A model generated the notes under the pieces. That model saw nothing but the letters and a program-made list of their open reading frames with translations, was not told where the DNA came from and made no database searches. Made by a program: the position numbers and the translations under genes. A stretch of DNA of 64,000 bases, from the NCBI GenBank assembly GCA_032718475.1, contig JAUCBJ010004144.1:1-64000 (forward strand), given 5' to 3'. This DNA comes from Nemertoderma westbladi (lineage: Eukaryota; Xenacoelomorpha; Nemertodermatida; Nemertodermatidae). The first letter of the stretch is position 1. Every line of letters starts with the position of its first letter. Shown one piece after another: positions 1 to 11,622 of the stretch.

Positions 1-171
1 GCAACCCTTACAATTTAGTAATAGCACGCTCCTGATCCCCTTTACTTAACAGTAGAGCAGTCTTCGTGTCTTATTGGTTAGGCGGGAACTTATTAGGTTG
101 GCAGAGAAGTATACCAGTATTTGTCTGTTCAACAGTTCTGCTGTTAGTATAGAGGTCGCGGTTGTTTATCA
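1..171 (+). mobile_element. Terminal fragment of a BEL-2-family LTR
   Basis: This is the reverse complement of the start of the BEL-2 LTR (40101 onward), with about 11 mismatches over 171 bases by eye (about 94% identity). The sense strand of this copy is therefore plus. It ends ..GTTTATCA where BEL-2 has ..GTTTAACA, and satellite sequence follows at once. It is thus the downstream end of a 3' LTR or of a solo LTR. The rest lies left of the window, so a target duplication (expected to match CAAAG at 172-176) cannot be checked. Confidence 0.85.
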
Positions 172-3100
172 CAAAGAATAGCTGATTACTTCTATAAATG
201 TAAGTGTTACCTGTTCTTTTGACTTTCGTTTAAGATTGTCTATCTCGTGGAGTGGGTTAGAAGACATGAATATGAAAATCAATGTCGTTTTTTGTAAAAA
301 ATCAGAGGAGATTTTAATAAATTATTGCTGAAAAACACCAAGGATTTTGACAAGGATTTAATACTCATTAGATTCATGAAATAGCTGAGAAATTTGAGGT
401 GAATTATTGCATTACATATTAACTTCGGCTCCAGCCGCTTTGGCAATACGATGAAACTATAATAAATATTCTAGAACACAACAATATTAACAGGGAGATA
501 GGCTACTTATCTCTTCACTCTGAGAGCCTCAAAAAGGGGGTGTTCTGACACAATCAAAATTCATCCATCTCCAGGGGAAAGACGAAGCAAAGAACAGCTG
601 ATTACTTCTATAAATTTAAGTGTTACCTGCTCTTTTGACTTTCATTTAAGATTGTCTATCTCTTGGAGTGGGTTAGAAGTCATGAATATGAAAATCGATG
701 TCGTTTTTTGTAAAAAATCAGAGGAGATTTTAATAAATTAATGCTGAAAAACACCAAGGATTTTGACATGGCTTTAATACTCATTATATTCATGAAATAG
801 CTGAGAAATTTGAGGAGAATTATTGTATCACATATTAACATCGGCTCCAGCCGCTTTGGCAATACGATGAAACTATAATAAATATTCTAGAACACAACAA
901 TATTAACAGGGAGATAGGATACTTATATCTTCACTCTGAGAGCCTCAAAAAGGGGGTGTTCCGACGCAATCAAAATTCATCCATCTCCTGGGGAAAGACG
1001 AAGCAAATAACAGCTGATTACTTCTATAAATGAAAGTGTTACCTGTTCTTATTACTTTCGTTTAAGATTCTCTATCTCGTGGAATGGGTTAGAAGTTATA
1101 AATATGAAAATCGATGTGGTTTTTGAAAAAAATCAGAGGATATTTTGATAAATTATTGCTGAAAAACCCCAAGGATTTTGACATGGATTTAATAGTTCAT
1201 TATGTTCATGAAATAGCTGAGATACTTGAGGTGAATTGTTGCATTATATATTAATTTCAGCTCCAGTCTCTTTGGCAATACGATGAAACTATAATAAATA
1301 TTCTAGAACACAATAATATTAACAGGGAGATAGGCTACTTATCTCTTCACTGTGTTACCAGTGTTACCTGTTCTTTTGACTTTCATTTAAGATTCTCTAT
1401 CTCATGGAGTGGGTTAGAAGTTATAAATATGAAAATCGATGTGGTTTTTGAAAAAAATCAGAGGATATTTTAATAAATTATTGCTGAAAAACCCCTAGGA
1501 TTTTGACATGGCTTTAATACTCATTATATTCATGAAATAGCTGAGAAATTTGAGGTGAATTATTGTATCACATATTAACTTCGGCTCCAGCCTCTTTGGC
1601 AACACGATGAAACTATAATTAATATTCTAGGACACAACAATATTAACAGGGAGATATGCTACTTATCTCTTCACTCTGAGAGCCTCAAATAGGGGGTGTT
1701 CTGACACAATCAAAATGCATCCATCTCCAGGGGAAAGACGAAGCAAAGAACAGCTGATTACTTCTATAAATGTAAGTGTTACCTGTTCTTATGACTTTCG
1801 TTTAAGATTCTCTATCTCGTGGAGTGGGTTAGAAGTTATAAATATGAAAATCGATGTCGTTTTTTGTAAAAAATCTGAGAATATTTTGATAAATTATTGC
1901 TGAGAGCCCAAGGATTTTGACATGGCTTTAATACTTCATTATGTTCATGAAATTACTGAGATATTTGAGGTGAATTATTGCATTACATAATAACTTTAAC
2001 TCCAACCACATAGCAATACGATGAAACTATAATAAATATTCTACAACAGAACAATATTAACAGGGAAATAGGCTACTTATCTCTCCACTCTGAGAGCTTC
2101 AGAAAGGTGGTGTTCCGATGCAATCAAAATTCATCCATCACCAGGGGAAAGCCGAAGCAAAGAATAGCTGATTACTTCTATAAATGTAAGTGTTACCTGT
2201 TCTTTTGACTTTCGTTTAAGATTGTCTATCTCTTGGAGTGGGTTAGAAGACATGAATATGAAAATCAATGTCGTTTTTTGTAAAAAATCAGAGGAGATTT
2301 TAATAAATTATTGCTGAAAAACACCAAGGATTTTGACAAGGATTTAATACTCATTATATTCATGAAATAGCTGAGAAATTTGAGGTGAATTATTGCATTA
2401 CATATTAACTTTGGCTCCAGCCGCTTTGGCAATACGATGAAACTATAATAAATATTCTAGAACACAACAATATTAAAAGGGAGATAGGCTACTTATATCT
2501 TCACTCTGAGAGCCTCAAAAAGGGGGTGTTCTGACACAATCAAAATTCATCCATCTCCAGGGGAAAGACGAAGCAAAGAACAGCTGATTACTTCTATAAA
2601 TTTAACTGTTACCTGCTCTTTTGACTTTCATTAAGATTGTCTATCTCTTGGAGTGGGTTAGAAGTCATGAAAATGAAAATCGATGTCGTTTTTTGTAAAA
2701 AATCAGAGGAGATTTTAATAAATTAATGCTGAAAAACACCAAGGATTTTGACATGGCTTTAATACTCATTATATTCATGAAATAGCTGAGAAATTTGAGG
2801 TGAATTATTGTATCACATATTAACTTCGGCTCCAGCCGCTTTGGCAATACGATGAAACTATAATAAATATTCTAGAACACAACAATATTAAAAGGGAGAT
2901 AGGCTACTTATATCTTCATTCTGAGAGCCTCAAAAAGGGGGTGTTCCGACGCAATCAAAATTCATCCATCTCCAGGGGAAAGACGAAGCAAACAACAGCT
3001 GATTACTTCTATAAATGTAAGTGTTACCTGCTCTTTTGACTTTCATTTAAGATTGTCTATCTCTTGGAGTGGGTTAGAAGTCATGAATATGAAAATCGAT

Positions 3101-6100
3101 GTCGTTTTTTGAAAAAAATCAGAGGAGATTTTGATAAATTATTGCTGAAAAACACCAAGGATTTTGACATGGCTTTAATACTCATTATATTCATGAAATA
3201 GCTGAGAAATTTGAGGTGAATTATTGTATCACATATTAAGTTCGGCTACAGCCGCTTTGGCAATACGATGAAACTATAATACATATTCTAGAACACAACA
3301 ATATTAACAGGGAGATAGGCTACTTATATCTTCACTCTGAGAGCCTCAAAAAGGGGGTGTTCCGACGCAATCAAAATTCATCCATCTCCAGGGGAAAGAC
3401 GAAGCAAAGAACAGCTGATTACTTCTATAAATGTAAGTGTTACCTGCTCTTTTGACTTTCATTTAAGATTGTCTATCTCTTGGAGTGGATTAGAAGTCAT
3501 GAATATGAAAATCGATGTCGTTTTTTGTAAAAAATCAGAGGAGATTTTAATAAATTATTGCTGAAAAACACCAAGGATTTTATACTCATTATATTCATGA
3601 ACTATTTGAGATATTTAATACGATGAAACTATAATAAATATTCTAGAACACAACAATATTAACAGGGAGATAGGCTACTTATATCTTCACTCTGAGAGCC
3701 TCAGATAGGGGGTGTTCCGACGCAATCAAAATTAATCCATCTCCTGGAGAAAGACGAAGCAAATAACAGCTGATTACTTCTATAAATGTAAGTTTTACCT
3801 GTTCTTATGACTTTCGTTTAAGATTCTCTATCTCGTGGAGTGGGTTAGAAGTTATAAATATGAAAATCGATGTCGTTTTTTGTAAAAAATCAGAGGAGAT
3901 TTTAATAAATTATTGCTGAAAAACACCAAGGATTTTGACAAGGATTTAATACTCATTATATTCATGAAATAGCTGAGAAATTTGAGGTGAATTATTGCAT
4001 TACATATTAACTTTGGCTCCAGCCGCTTTGGCAATACGATGAAACTATAATAAATATTCTAGAACACAACAATATTAAAAGGGAGATAGGCTACTTATAT
4101 CTTCACTCTGAGAGCCTCAAAAAGGGGGTGTTCTGACACAATCAAAATTCATCCATCTCCAGGGGAAAGACGAAGCAAAGAACAGCTGATTACTTCTATA
4201 AATTTAAGTGTTACCTGCTCTTTTGACTTTCATTTAAGATTGTCTATCTCTTGGAGTGGGTTAGAAGTCATGAAAATGAAAATCGATGTCGTTTTTTGTA
4301 AAAAATCAGAGGAGATTTTAATAAATTAATGCTGAAAAACACCAAGGATTTTGACATGGCTTTAATACTCAATATATTCATGAAATAGCTGAGAAATTTG
4401 AGGTGAATTATTGTATCACATATTAACTTCGGCTCCAGCCGCTTTGGCAATACGATGAAACTATAATAAATATTCTAGAACACAACAATATTAAAAGGGA
4501 GATAGGCTACTTATATCTTCATTCTGAGAGCCTCAAAAAGGGGGTGTTCCGACGCAATCAAAATTCATCCATCTCCAGGGGAAAGACGAAGCAAAGAACA
4601 GCTGATTACTTCTATAAATTTAAGTGTTACCTGCTCTTTTGACTTTCATTTAAGATTGTCTATCTCTTGGAGTGGGTTAGAAGTCATGAATATGAAAATC
4701 GATGTCGTTTTTTGAAAAAAATCAGAGGAGATTTTGATAAATTATTGCTGAAAAACACCAAGGATTTTGACATGGCTTTAATACTCATTATATTCATGAA
4801 ATAGCTGAGAAATTTGAGGTGAATTATTGTATCACATATTAAGTTCGGCTACAGCCGCTTTGGCAATACGATGAAACTATAATACATATTCTAGAACACA
4901 ACAATATTAACAGGGAGATAGGCTACTTATATCTTCACTCTGAGAGCCTCAAAAAGGGGGTGTTCCGATGCAATCAAAATTCATCCATCTCCAGGGGAAA
5001 GACGAAGCAAAGAACAGCTGATTACTTCTATAAATGTAAGTGTTACCTGCTCTTTTGACTTTCATTTAAGATTGTCTATCTCTTGGAGTGGATTAGAAGT
5101 CATGAATATGAAAATCGATGTCGTTTTTTGTAAAAAATCAGAGGAGATTTTAATAAATTATTGCTGAAAAACACCAAGGATTTTATACTCATTATATTCA
5201 TGAACTATTTGAGATATTTAATACGATGAAACTATAATAAATATTCTAGAACACAACAATATTAACAGGGAGATAGGCTACTTATATCTTCACTCTGAGA
5301 GCCTCAGATAGGGGGTGTTCCGACGCAATCAAAATTAATCCATCTCCTGGAGAAAGACGAAGCAAATAACAGCTGATTACTTCTATAAATGTAAGTGTTA
5401 CCTGTTCTTTTGACTTTCGTTTAAGATTCTCTATCTCGTGGAGTGGGTTAGAAGACATGAATAGGAAAATCAATGTCGTTTTTTGTAAAAAATCAGAGGA
5501 GATTTTAATAAATTATTGCTGAAAAACACCAAGGATTTTGACAAGGATTTAATACTCATTATATTCATGAAATAGCTGAGAAATTTGAGGTGAATTATTG
5601 CATTACATATTAACTTCGGCTCCAGCCGCTTTGGCAATACGATGAAACTATAATAAATATTCTAGAACACAACAATATTAACAGGGAGATAGGCTACTTA
5701 TCTCTTCACTCTGAGAGCCTCAAAAAGGGGGTGTTCTGACACAATCAAAATTCATCCATCTCCAGGGGAAAGACGAAGCAAAGAACAGCTGATTACTTCT
5801 ATAAATTTAAGTGTTACCTGCTCTTTTGACTTTCATTTAAGATTGTCTATCTCTTGGAGTGGGTTAGAAGTCATGAATATGAAAATCGATGTCGTTTTTT
5901 GTAAAAAATCAGTTGAGATTTTAATAAATTAATGCTAAAAAACACCAAGAATTTTGACATGGCTTTAATACTCATTATATTCATGAAATAGCTGAGAAAT
6001 TTGAGGTGAATTATTGTATCACATATTAACTTCGGCTCCAGCCGCTTTGGCAATACGATGAAACTATAATAAATATTCTAGAACACAACAATATTAACAG

Positions 6101-7407
6101 GGAGATAGGCTACTTTTCTCTACACTCTGAGAGCCTCAAAAAGGGGGTGTTCCGACGCAATCAAATTTCATCCATCTCATGGGGAAAGACGAAGCAAATA
6201 ACAGCTGATTACTTCTATAAATGAAAGTGTTACCTGTTCTTATGACTTTCGTTTAAGATTCTCTATCTCGTGGAGTGGGTTAGAAGTTATAAATATGAAA
6301 ATCGATGTGGTTTTTGAAAAAAATCAGAGGATATTTTGATAAATTATTGCTGAAAAACCCCAAGGATTTTGACATGGATTTAATACTTCATTATGTTCAT
6401 GAAATAGCTGAGATACTTGAGGTGAATTGTTGCATTATATATTAATTTCAGCTCCAGTCTCTTTGGCAATACGATGAAACTATAATAAATATTCTAGAAC
6501 ACAATAATATTAACAGGGAGATAGGCTACTTATCTCTTCACTGTGTTACCAGTGTTACCTGTTCTTTTGACTTTCATTTAAGATTCTCTATCTCATGGAG
6601 TGGGTTAGAAGTTATAAATATGAAAATCGATGTGGTTTTTGAAAAAAATCAGAGGATATTTTGATAAATTATTGCTGAAAAACCCCTAGGATTTTGACAT
6701 GACTTTAATACTCATTATATTCATGAAATAGCTGAGAAATTTGAGGTGAATTATTGTATCACATATTAACTTCGGCTCCAGCCGCTTTGGCAACACGATG
6801 AAACTATAATTAATATTCTAGAACACAACAATATTAACAGGGAGATATGCTACTTATCTCTTCACTCTGAGAGCCTCAAAAAGGGGGTGTTCTGACACAA
6901 TCAAAATGCATCCATCTCCAGGGGAAAGACGAAGCAAAGAACAGCTGATTACTTCTATAAATGTAAGTGTTACCTGTTCTTATGACTTTCGTTTAAGATT
7001 CTCTATCTCGTGGAGTGGGTTAGAAGTTATAAATATGAAAATCGATGTCGTTTTTTATAAAAAATCTGAGAATATTTTGATAAATTATTGCTGAAAGCCC
7101 AAGGATTTTGACATGGCTTTAATACTTCACTATGTTCATGAAATTACTGAGATATTTTAGGTGAATTATTGCATTACATAATAACTTTAACTCCAGCCAC
7201 ATTAGCAATACGATGAAACTATAATAAATATTCTACAACAGAACAATATTAACAGGGAAATAGGCTACTTATCTCTCCACTCTGAGAGCCTCAGAAAGGG
7301 GGTGTTCCGATGCAATCAAAATTCATCCATCACCAGGGGAAAGGCGAAGCAAAGAATAGCTGATTACTTCTATAAATGTAAGTGTTACCTGTTCTTTTGA
7401 CTTTCGT
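172..7407. repeat. Satellite array A, ~416-bp monomer
   Basis: About 17-18 head-to-tail copies of an AT-rich monomer. Successive copies of the landmark AGTGGGTTAGAAG lie 414-417 bp apart (251, 667, then 1822, 2237, 2652, 3068). Shortened monomers of about 355 bp (3484 to 3839, 5087 to 5442) and about 325 bp (1083 to 1408, 6273 to about 6598) carry internal deletions. Most monomers contain the inverted repeat CGGCTCCAGCCG. The array stops at the TTAA at 7408-7411 and resumes in phase at 25831. Many monomers hold a minus-strand ORF of about 60 codons, which is a by-product of the repeat and is not called as a gene. Confidence 0.97.
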
Positions 7408-7411
7408 TTAA

Positions 7412-7476
7412 CCGTTACAGGACTGGGCTATTTTCCGTGCACCAGGACTGGGGGGGGGTTGATTCCACCCCCCCTT
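7412..7476. repeat. Left terminal inverted repeat of the TTAA transposon
   Basis: It begins CCGTTACAGGACTGGG. It then holds a short insertion that ends by repeating AGGACTGGG, followed by a G run, TTGATTCCA and a C run. The right end matches in inverse orientation without the extra insertion. The G run and C run are complementary, so each end can itself fold into a hairpin. Confidence 0.85.
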
Positions 7477-7747
7477 CCATTTTGGATAATTACAGGCCAT
7501 TTTTTTTAAAAATTGGTAGTAATGTGAAAAAATAAATACCTAGCTCGTGTGTGATAAAAAATTATATTTTCGAGTTATGGGTGGCACCGAAACGGCACTT
7601 TTCGTGCACCCACTGAAAAAAATAAAATTTCAGTAAAACAAGTCAAAAAGTTACTTTCCGCCCGGTTTTATGGGTTTTCGACCCCACTGAATCCTACCTG
7701 ATGGTCCATATCGTCTCATAATGTTGATTTATGCCATTTTTTAGAAG
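7477..7747. other. Unique AT-rich part of the TTAA transposon
   Basis: Between the left inverted repeat and the 162-bp repeats. I see no gene, RNA or repeat here. Confidence 0.5.
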
Positions 7748-8770
7748 CACCCAAATTTGAAATTTTCATGCCGCACCCACTTCTAGGATCCCCCGAAAAA
7801 TACCATCCCACTTGTCTGTGACATCTATCTATCGGTCTAAATCGATTCAGCGACCTCGAAAACCTCTGTACACAGAAAATTGACCTTTGGAAATGTGTAC
7901 TATTGAAAGTGAAAATTTGAAATTTTCGTGCCGTACCCACTTTTGTAGGACTCCCCGAAAAATACCATCCCACTTGTCTGTGACATCTATCTATCGGTCT
8001 AAATCGATTCAGCGACCTCGAAAACCTTTGTACACAGAAAATTAACCTTTGGAAATGAGTACGATTGAAAGTGAAAATTTGAAATTTTCGTGCCGCACCC
8101 ACTTTTGAAGGACTCCCCAAAAAATACCATCCCACTTGTCTGTGACATCTATCTATCGGTCTAAATCGATTCAGCGACCTCGAAAACCTTTGTACACATA
8201 AAATTGACCTTTGGAAATGAGTACGATTGAAAGTGAAAATTTGAAATTTTCGTGCCGCACCCACTTTTGAAGGACTCCCCGAAAAATACCATCCCACTTG
8301 TCTGTGACATCTATCTATCGGTCTAAATTGATTCAGCGACCTCGAAAACCTTTGTACACAGAAAATTGACCTTTGGAAATGAGTACGATTGAAAGTGAAA
8401 ATTTGAAATTTTCGTGCCGCACCCACTTTTGAAGGACTCCCCAAAAAATACCATCCCACTTGTCTGTGACATCTATCTATCGGTCTAAATCGATTCAGCG
8501 ACCTCGAAAACCTTTGTACACATAAAATTGACCTTTGGAAATGAGTACGATTGAAAGTGAAAATTTGAAATTTTCGTGCCGCACCAACTTTTGAAGAACT
8601 CCCCGAAAAATACCATCCAACTTGTCTGTGACATCTATCTATCGGTCTAAATCGATTCAGCGACCTCGAAAACCTTTGTACACAGAAAAATGACCTTTGG
8701 AAATGTGTACTATTGAAAGTGAAAATTTGAAATTTTCGTGTTGCACCCACTTTTGTGGGACCCCCAAAAA
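7748..8770. repeat. 162-bp tandem repeat inside the DNA transposon (about 6.3 copies)
   Basis: The landmark CTTGTCTGTGAC falls at 7811, 7973, 8135, 8297, 8459 and 8621, exactly 162 bp apart each time. Copies alternate between two types: 8135 and 8459 have CACATAAAATTGACC preceded by CCCCAAAAAATACC, while 8297 and the outer copies have CACAGAAAA. This implies a 324-bp dimeric expansion unit. Because 162 is divisible by 3, a minus-strand frame stays open from 8909 to 7716 (397 codons, 54-residue repeats). That is not treated as a gene because one open unit guarantees that all are open. Confidence 0.93.
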
Positions 8771-9038
8771 ATGTATTCAGGGAAGTTTTGACGTAAAATG
8801 GACACCATTGTTCGATTCGGTATACCAAAAAACCTTTATAAACGAGAAACTGGCTGACAACATCAATCCTTTCAAAAGTTGCAAATTTTAGCTTGAAAAG
8901 TGCTGACATGTGTATAGAATTATATTCCCTAAATGCCGTGGATTTTCAAAATTTTATTTTATTCGAATTAACTTTGTAAAGATTGCTTTGAGTTCTCATT
9001 AGTATTGGTTCTATCTATTATGCATCTATCGGTCAAGT

Positions 9039-9115
9039 GGTTCAGTAGCTCAGTTGGTAGAGCGTTGGAAATTATATGTGTAGTAGGTATCGAGTTCGAA
9101 TCCTAGTAAGTGCGA
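9039..9115 (+). other. tRNA-like block with Pol III A and B boxes inside the LTR U3
   Basis: TAGCTCAGTTGG (9046-9057) matches the A box. AGTTCGAATCC (9093-9103) matches the B box at 10 of 11 positions, and the 35-nt spacing is normal for a tRNA. The D arm (GCTC/GAGC with loop AGTTGGTA) is perfect, but the anticodon, T and acceptor stems do not pair, so it is a degenerate tRNA or a SINE head and not a working tRNA gene. The same block is present in the 3' LTR at 23863-23939. Confidence 0.7.
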
Positions 9116-9182
9116 ATTATTTTTTGTGCAGAATTTCAACTCATTTAAATTAACCGCTACAAATTAATTGCATTTATCTGTA

Positions 9183-9352
9183 CCAATAAGGCTGTAGTTA
9201 TTTGATTGTAACCAATGTCGTGCAAGTTATATATTAGCTGGACCAATAAGCTATCTTTAAAACCTTGTTAGAACCCATAGAACAATCGAGAATTTTCTCG
9301 ATTGATTGCAGCACAAATTTAGTATAAAAGGTGCGATTTCGTTCATTAGTTA
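9183..9352 (+). promoter_or_regulatory. Probable Pol II promoter of BEL-1 (three CCAAT boxes and TATA)
   Basis: CCAAT pentamers lie at 9183-9187, 9212-9216 and 9243-9247. TATAAAAG lies at 9323-9330, so transcription should begin near 9350. That start, followed by AATAAA at 9438, gives the usual U3-R order of an LTR. Confidence 0.65.
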
Positions 9353-9437
9353 TCTCAATCACTTCAATATTCACATCATTATTCTGTCGTGCTTAGTTTA
9401 TTCTCAGATTACATTGTATTATAATTGTGTCTTCTGT

Positions 9438-9443
9438 AATAAA
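9438..9443 (+). terminator. Polyadenylation signal in the BEL-1 LTR
   Basis: AATAAA about 85 nt downstream of the predicted start, suitable for ending the transcript in the 3' LTR (copy at 24262-24267). An alternative AATAAA lies at about 10014. Confidence 0.55.
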
Positions 9444-10814
9444 GTCAGAATATTCTCTCAGCTTTTCTGTTTTACTATGAATTCACTACGGTGAACAAAC
9501 TCAGGGACAGGATGGCCGGCTAGAGATCGGGCCGCAGCAATGAACGGGAACATCACGGGAATGTAGACGAGAGACAACCCGCAATACCATTTTAGAGTTA
9601 TTCGCCCATCGCCTGAAAGGTTAGACAGCGTTCGATCCTTGCTACCTAAGTGTAAGACCAAAAGATCAAAGGTAGACGTAGTGACACGCTGTGAGCCCAA
9701 AATTACATCATAGGGACTGTACTGTCTTGATTCAGGGAAAACCGCAGTAGACCTTCATATTCCTACGGGGGGAGGGAGAGAGAGCAGATACTAGTACGCA
9801 GATAGGACGTAGGCACACCGGTACAAGGCATACACATTGGTTAGGGTGCAGCAAACTGTACGCTTAACTCTTGCTAAGTACAGGTGTGTGTGCGACTATT
9901 TGCAGTACGACCGTGTCTATTACATCAGAACTTGTAGGCTAGGGGGTTGCTGTGTTTTCACCTGAATTGGGATTGTACCGTTCAGGCGGTAGGGCAGTTT
10001 ACGCTAGGCGCAAATAAATTGAGGCTATCAGGGATATACTAACATCTACCGTGTCCCCGCCAACGCCCTAATAGGAAGTTACCCGGACTACCTGGGTGAC
10101 TAAAATTCTAGATAGGAGCCAGGATAGCTATTAGTACCCGTACGCCTACAGTAGTAAACTAACACATCTCTTCTTAGTATCAGGGACCTGGTACCTAAAA
10201 TTGCCGAATTCTGGGCGTAGTATTAACCTTATGCCTGAATTTGAGTCCTGGAAATACGCAAGAGGGGAAGGAACCTTATCATTCGTGAGTATTGGACCTA
10301 CAAGTTATAAAATTAGAATATTCGTAAAATACACACCGTACCCAGTAATTATATATGTGAAGGAGCAAAACTGCTTTGACCGTTCAGAATTAACACACGC
10401 GCGTTAGAAATTATTTACACCTCAAAATATATAAAATTAACTTTCGTCCTTACTGCACTTTGCTCGCTAGTTAGACATCTCCAAATCTGCTCTATACCTA
10501 GCTAGCGTCCCTTTGCCCAACCATATAAATCACACCGCGGCAAAGTATACGAGCCTCTTAGTCCGTCAGTGAGTCAGCCTGATTTTAGGATTCGCTGCGC
10601 GGGATTTTGTTTTATCGAAGTTTGTCTGCTCGTAGACTGTTTTCTGCCTCACCGGTTAAAAGAGATCGATACTGCAATATATTCGCTACTTGGGGTTTAC
10701 TGTTTTGGTGAGAAGGTCGGATTTATGATTTGATTTACAAACTTTACAGTAGGATATTGCAGGTATTGTTACCGTCTCTTCCGATAGTAGGAATAGGCGT
10801 ATCTCTCCAATTTA

Positions 10815-11414
10815 GTAGGAATATGTTTTACTGAACTACGGTTCGGTAGGACTAAAGTTTTTTGAAAAATTTGTATTTTGAGGTAAAAATTTGTATTTGA
10901 TTAGCTAAGTGCTAATTTTTTGAAATAAAATTTGATTTGAACCGCGTGTAAAATTTTTTGGAATTGAATACCGGTGTTTAAAAGGGTTTAAATACCATAT
11001 TGTACCGGTACAAAATTTTCGTAAAGTAAAACCTAACTCTTTTGTTTTTCAGGATTCAGAACTCATTTCTAGACTGTAACGGGAGCAAGACCTCGTTTAG
11101 CAAGTTTGGGAGATAGATAACTCAACAACTTTGGTTGGGAAAATCGCGTTTCGTCCGCAACGTTAAAAACGGAAAGGTTCACGTCCGGTTTGTATCTGGG
11201 AATCTGTTTTTCTGGAGAATTATTGGAGTGGGTGAGTTTGAAAAGTTGCATAAATAAGTTAGGCATTACCGTATTAGTTAAAATTATTGTGGGTTCCACT
11301 GTCTCAAGTATTTATGCATTCCGTATGATTTCTTTGTTCATTGCTGAATTAGTCCGTATTATTGTATTTAATTTACCTTTTGATAACGCATATCGTTATC
11401 CGATTTATTTGTTG
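10815..11414 (+). other. BEL-1 leader, first part
   Basis: Non-coding sequence after the 5' LTR. It opens GTAGGAATATG. I see no clear TGG-starting primer binding site. TTTGTTTTTCAG at 11041-11052 is a textbook 3' splice site, so a leader intron is possible. Short ORFs here have no support. Confidence 0.5.
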
Positions 11415-11577
11415 TAAAATTGGCCGCTAGGCTAATTTTATTATATACTTATTCCGTGACATTTATTTGCTGTAAAATTGGCCGTTTTAGGCTAATTTTA
11501 TCCATCTGCTATAAAATCAGCCGGTAGGCTAATTTTATAAGACTGTAATTAGTACCGTTTAGATATAAATACGGTAA
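11415..11577 (+). other. Serial RNA hairpins in the BEL-1 leader
   Basis: Three copies of one hairpin: TAAAATTGGCC pairs with GGCTAATTTTA at 11415-11425/11430-11440 and 11473-11483/11490-11500, and TAAAATCAGCC with GGCTAATTTTA at 11512-11522/11527-11537. Loops differ in sequence and length (GCTA, GTTTTA, GGTA). One pair changes from G-U to A-U. A further stem TACCGT/ACGGTA spans 11554-11577. The gag ATG follows at 11623. Possible roles are packaging, dimerisation or translation control; none is proven. Confidence 0.7.
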
Positions 11578-11622
11578 ACTCGATACTTTGACACTCACTT
11601 CACTTGACTTACAACTACCGAA

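Larger units (their letters stand above)
8913..10814 (+). repeat. 5' LTR of BEL-1
   Basis: It starts TATAGAATTATATTCCC and ends CTCTCCAATTTA, so the termini are TA..TA and not the usual TG..CA. The limits are fixed by the 5-bp duplication on the left and the polypurine tract before the right copy. U3 is about 440 bp (8913 to about 9352) and holds a tRNA-like block, three CCAAT boxes and a TATA box. A polyadenylation signal follows at 9438-9443. That leaves an R/U5 of about 1.4 kb with no convincing ORF. A second TATA-like TATAAAT lies at 10524-10530. Confidence 0.95.

Noticed and set aside
7716-8909. 397-codon minus-strand ORF
   Set aside because: It comes from a tandem unit whose length is a multiple of three. 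No domain, and no other evidence of coding.
9306-10407. Short ORFs within the BEL-1 LTRs
   Set aside because: Identical in both LTRs only because the LTRs are identical. They overlap the promoter and U5 and have no domain.
11190-11417. 75-codon ORF in the BEL-1 leader
   Set aside because: It overlaps the first leader hairpin, and no counterpart is seen in BEL-2.
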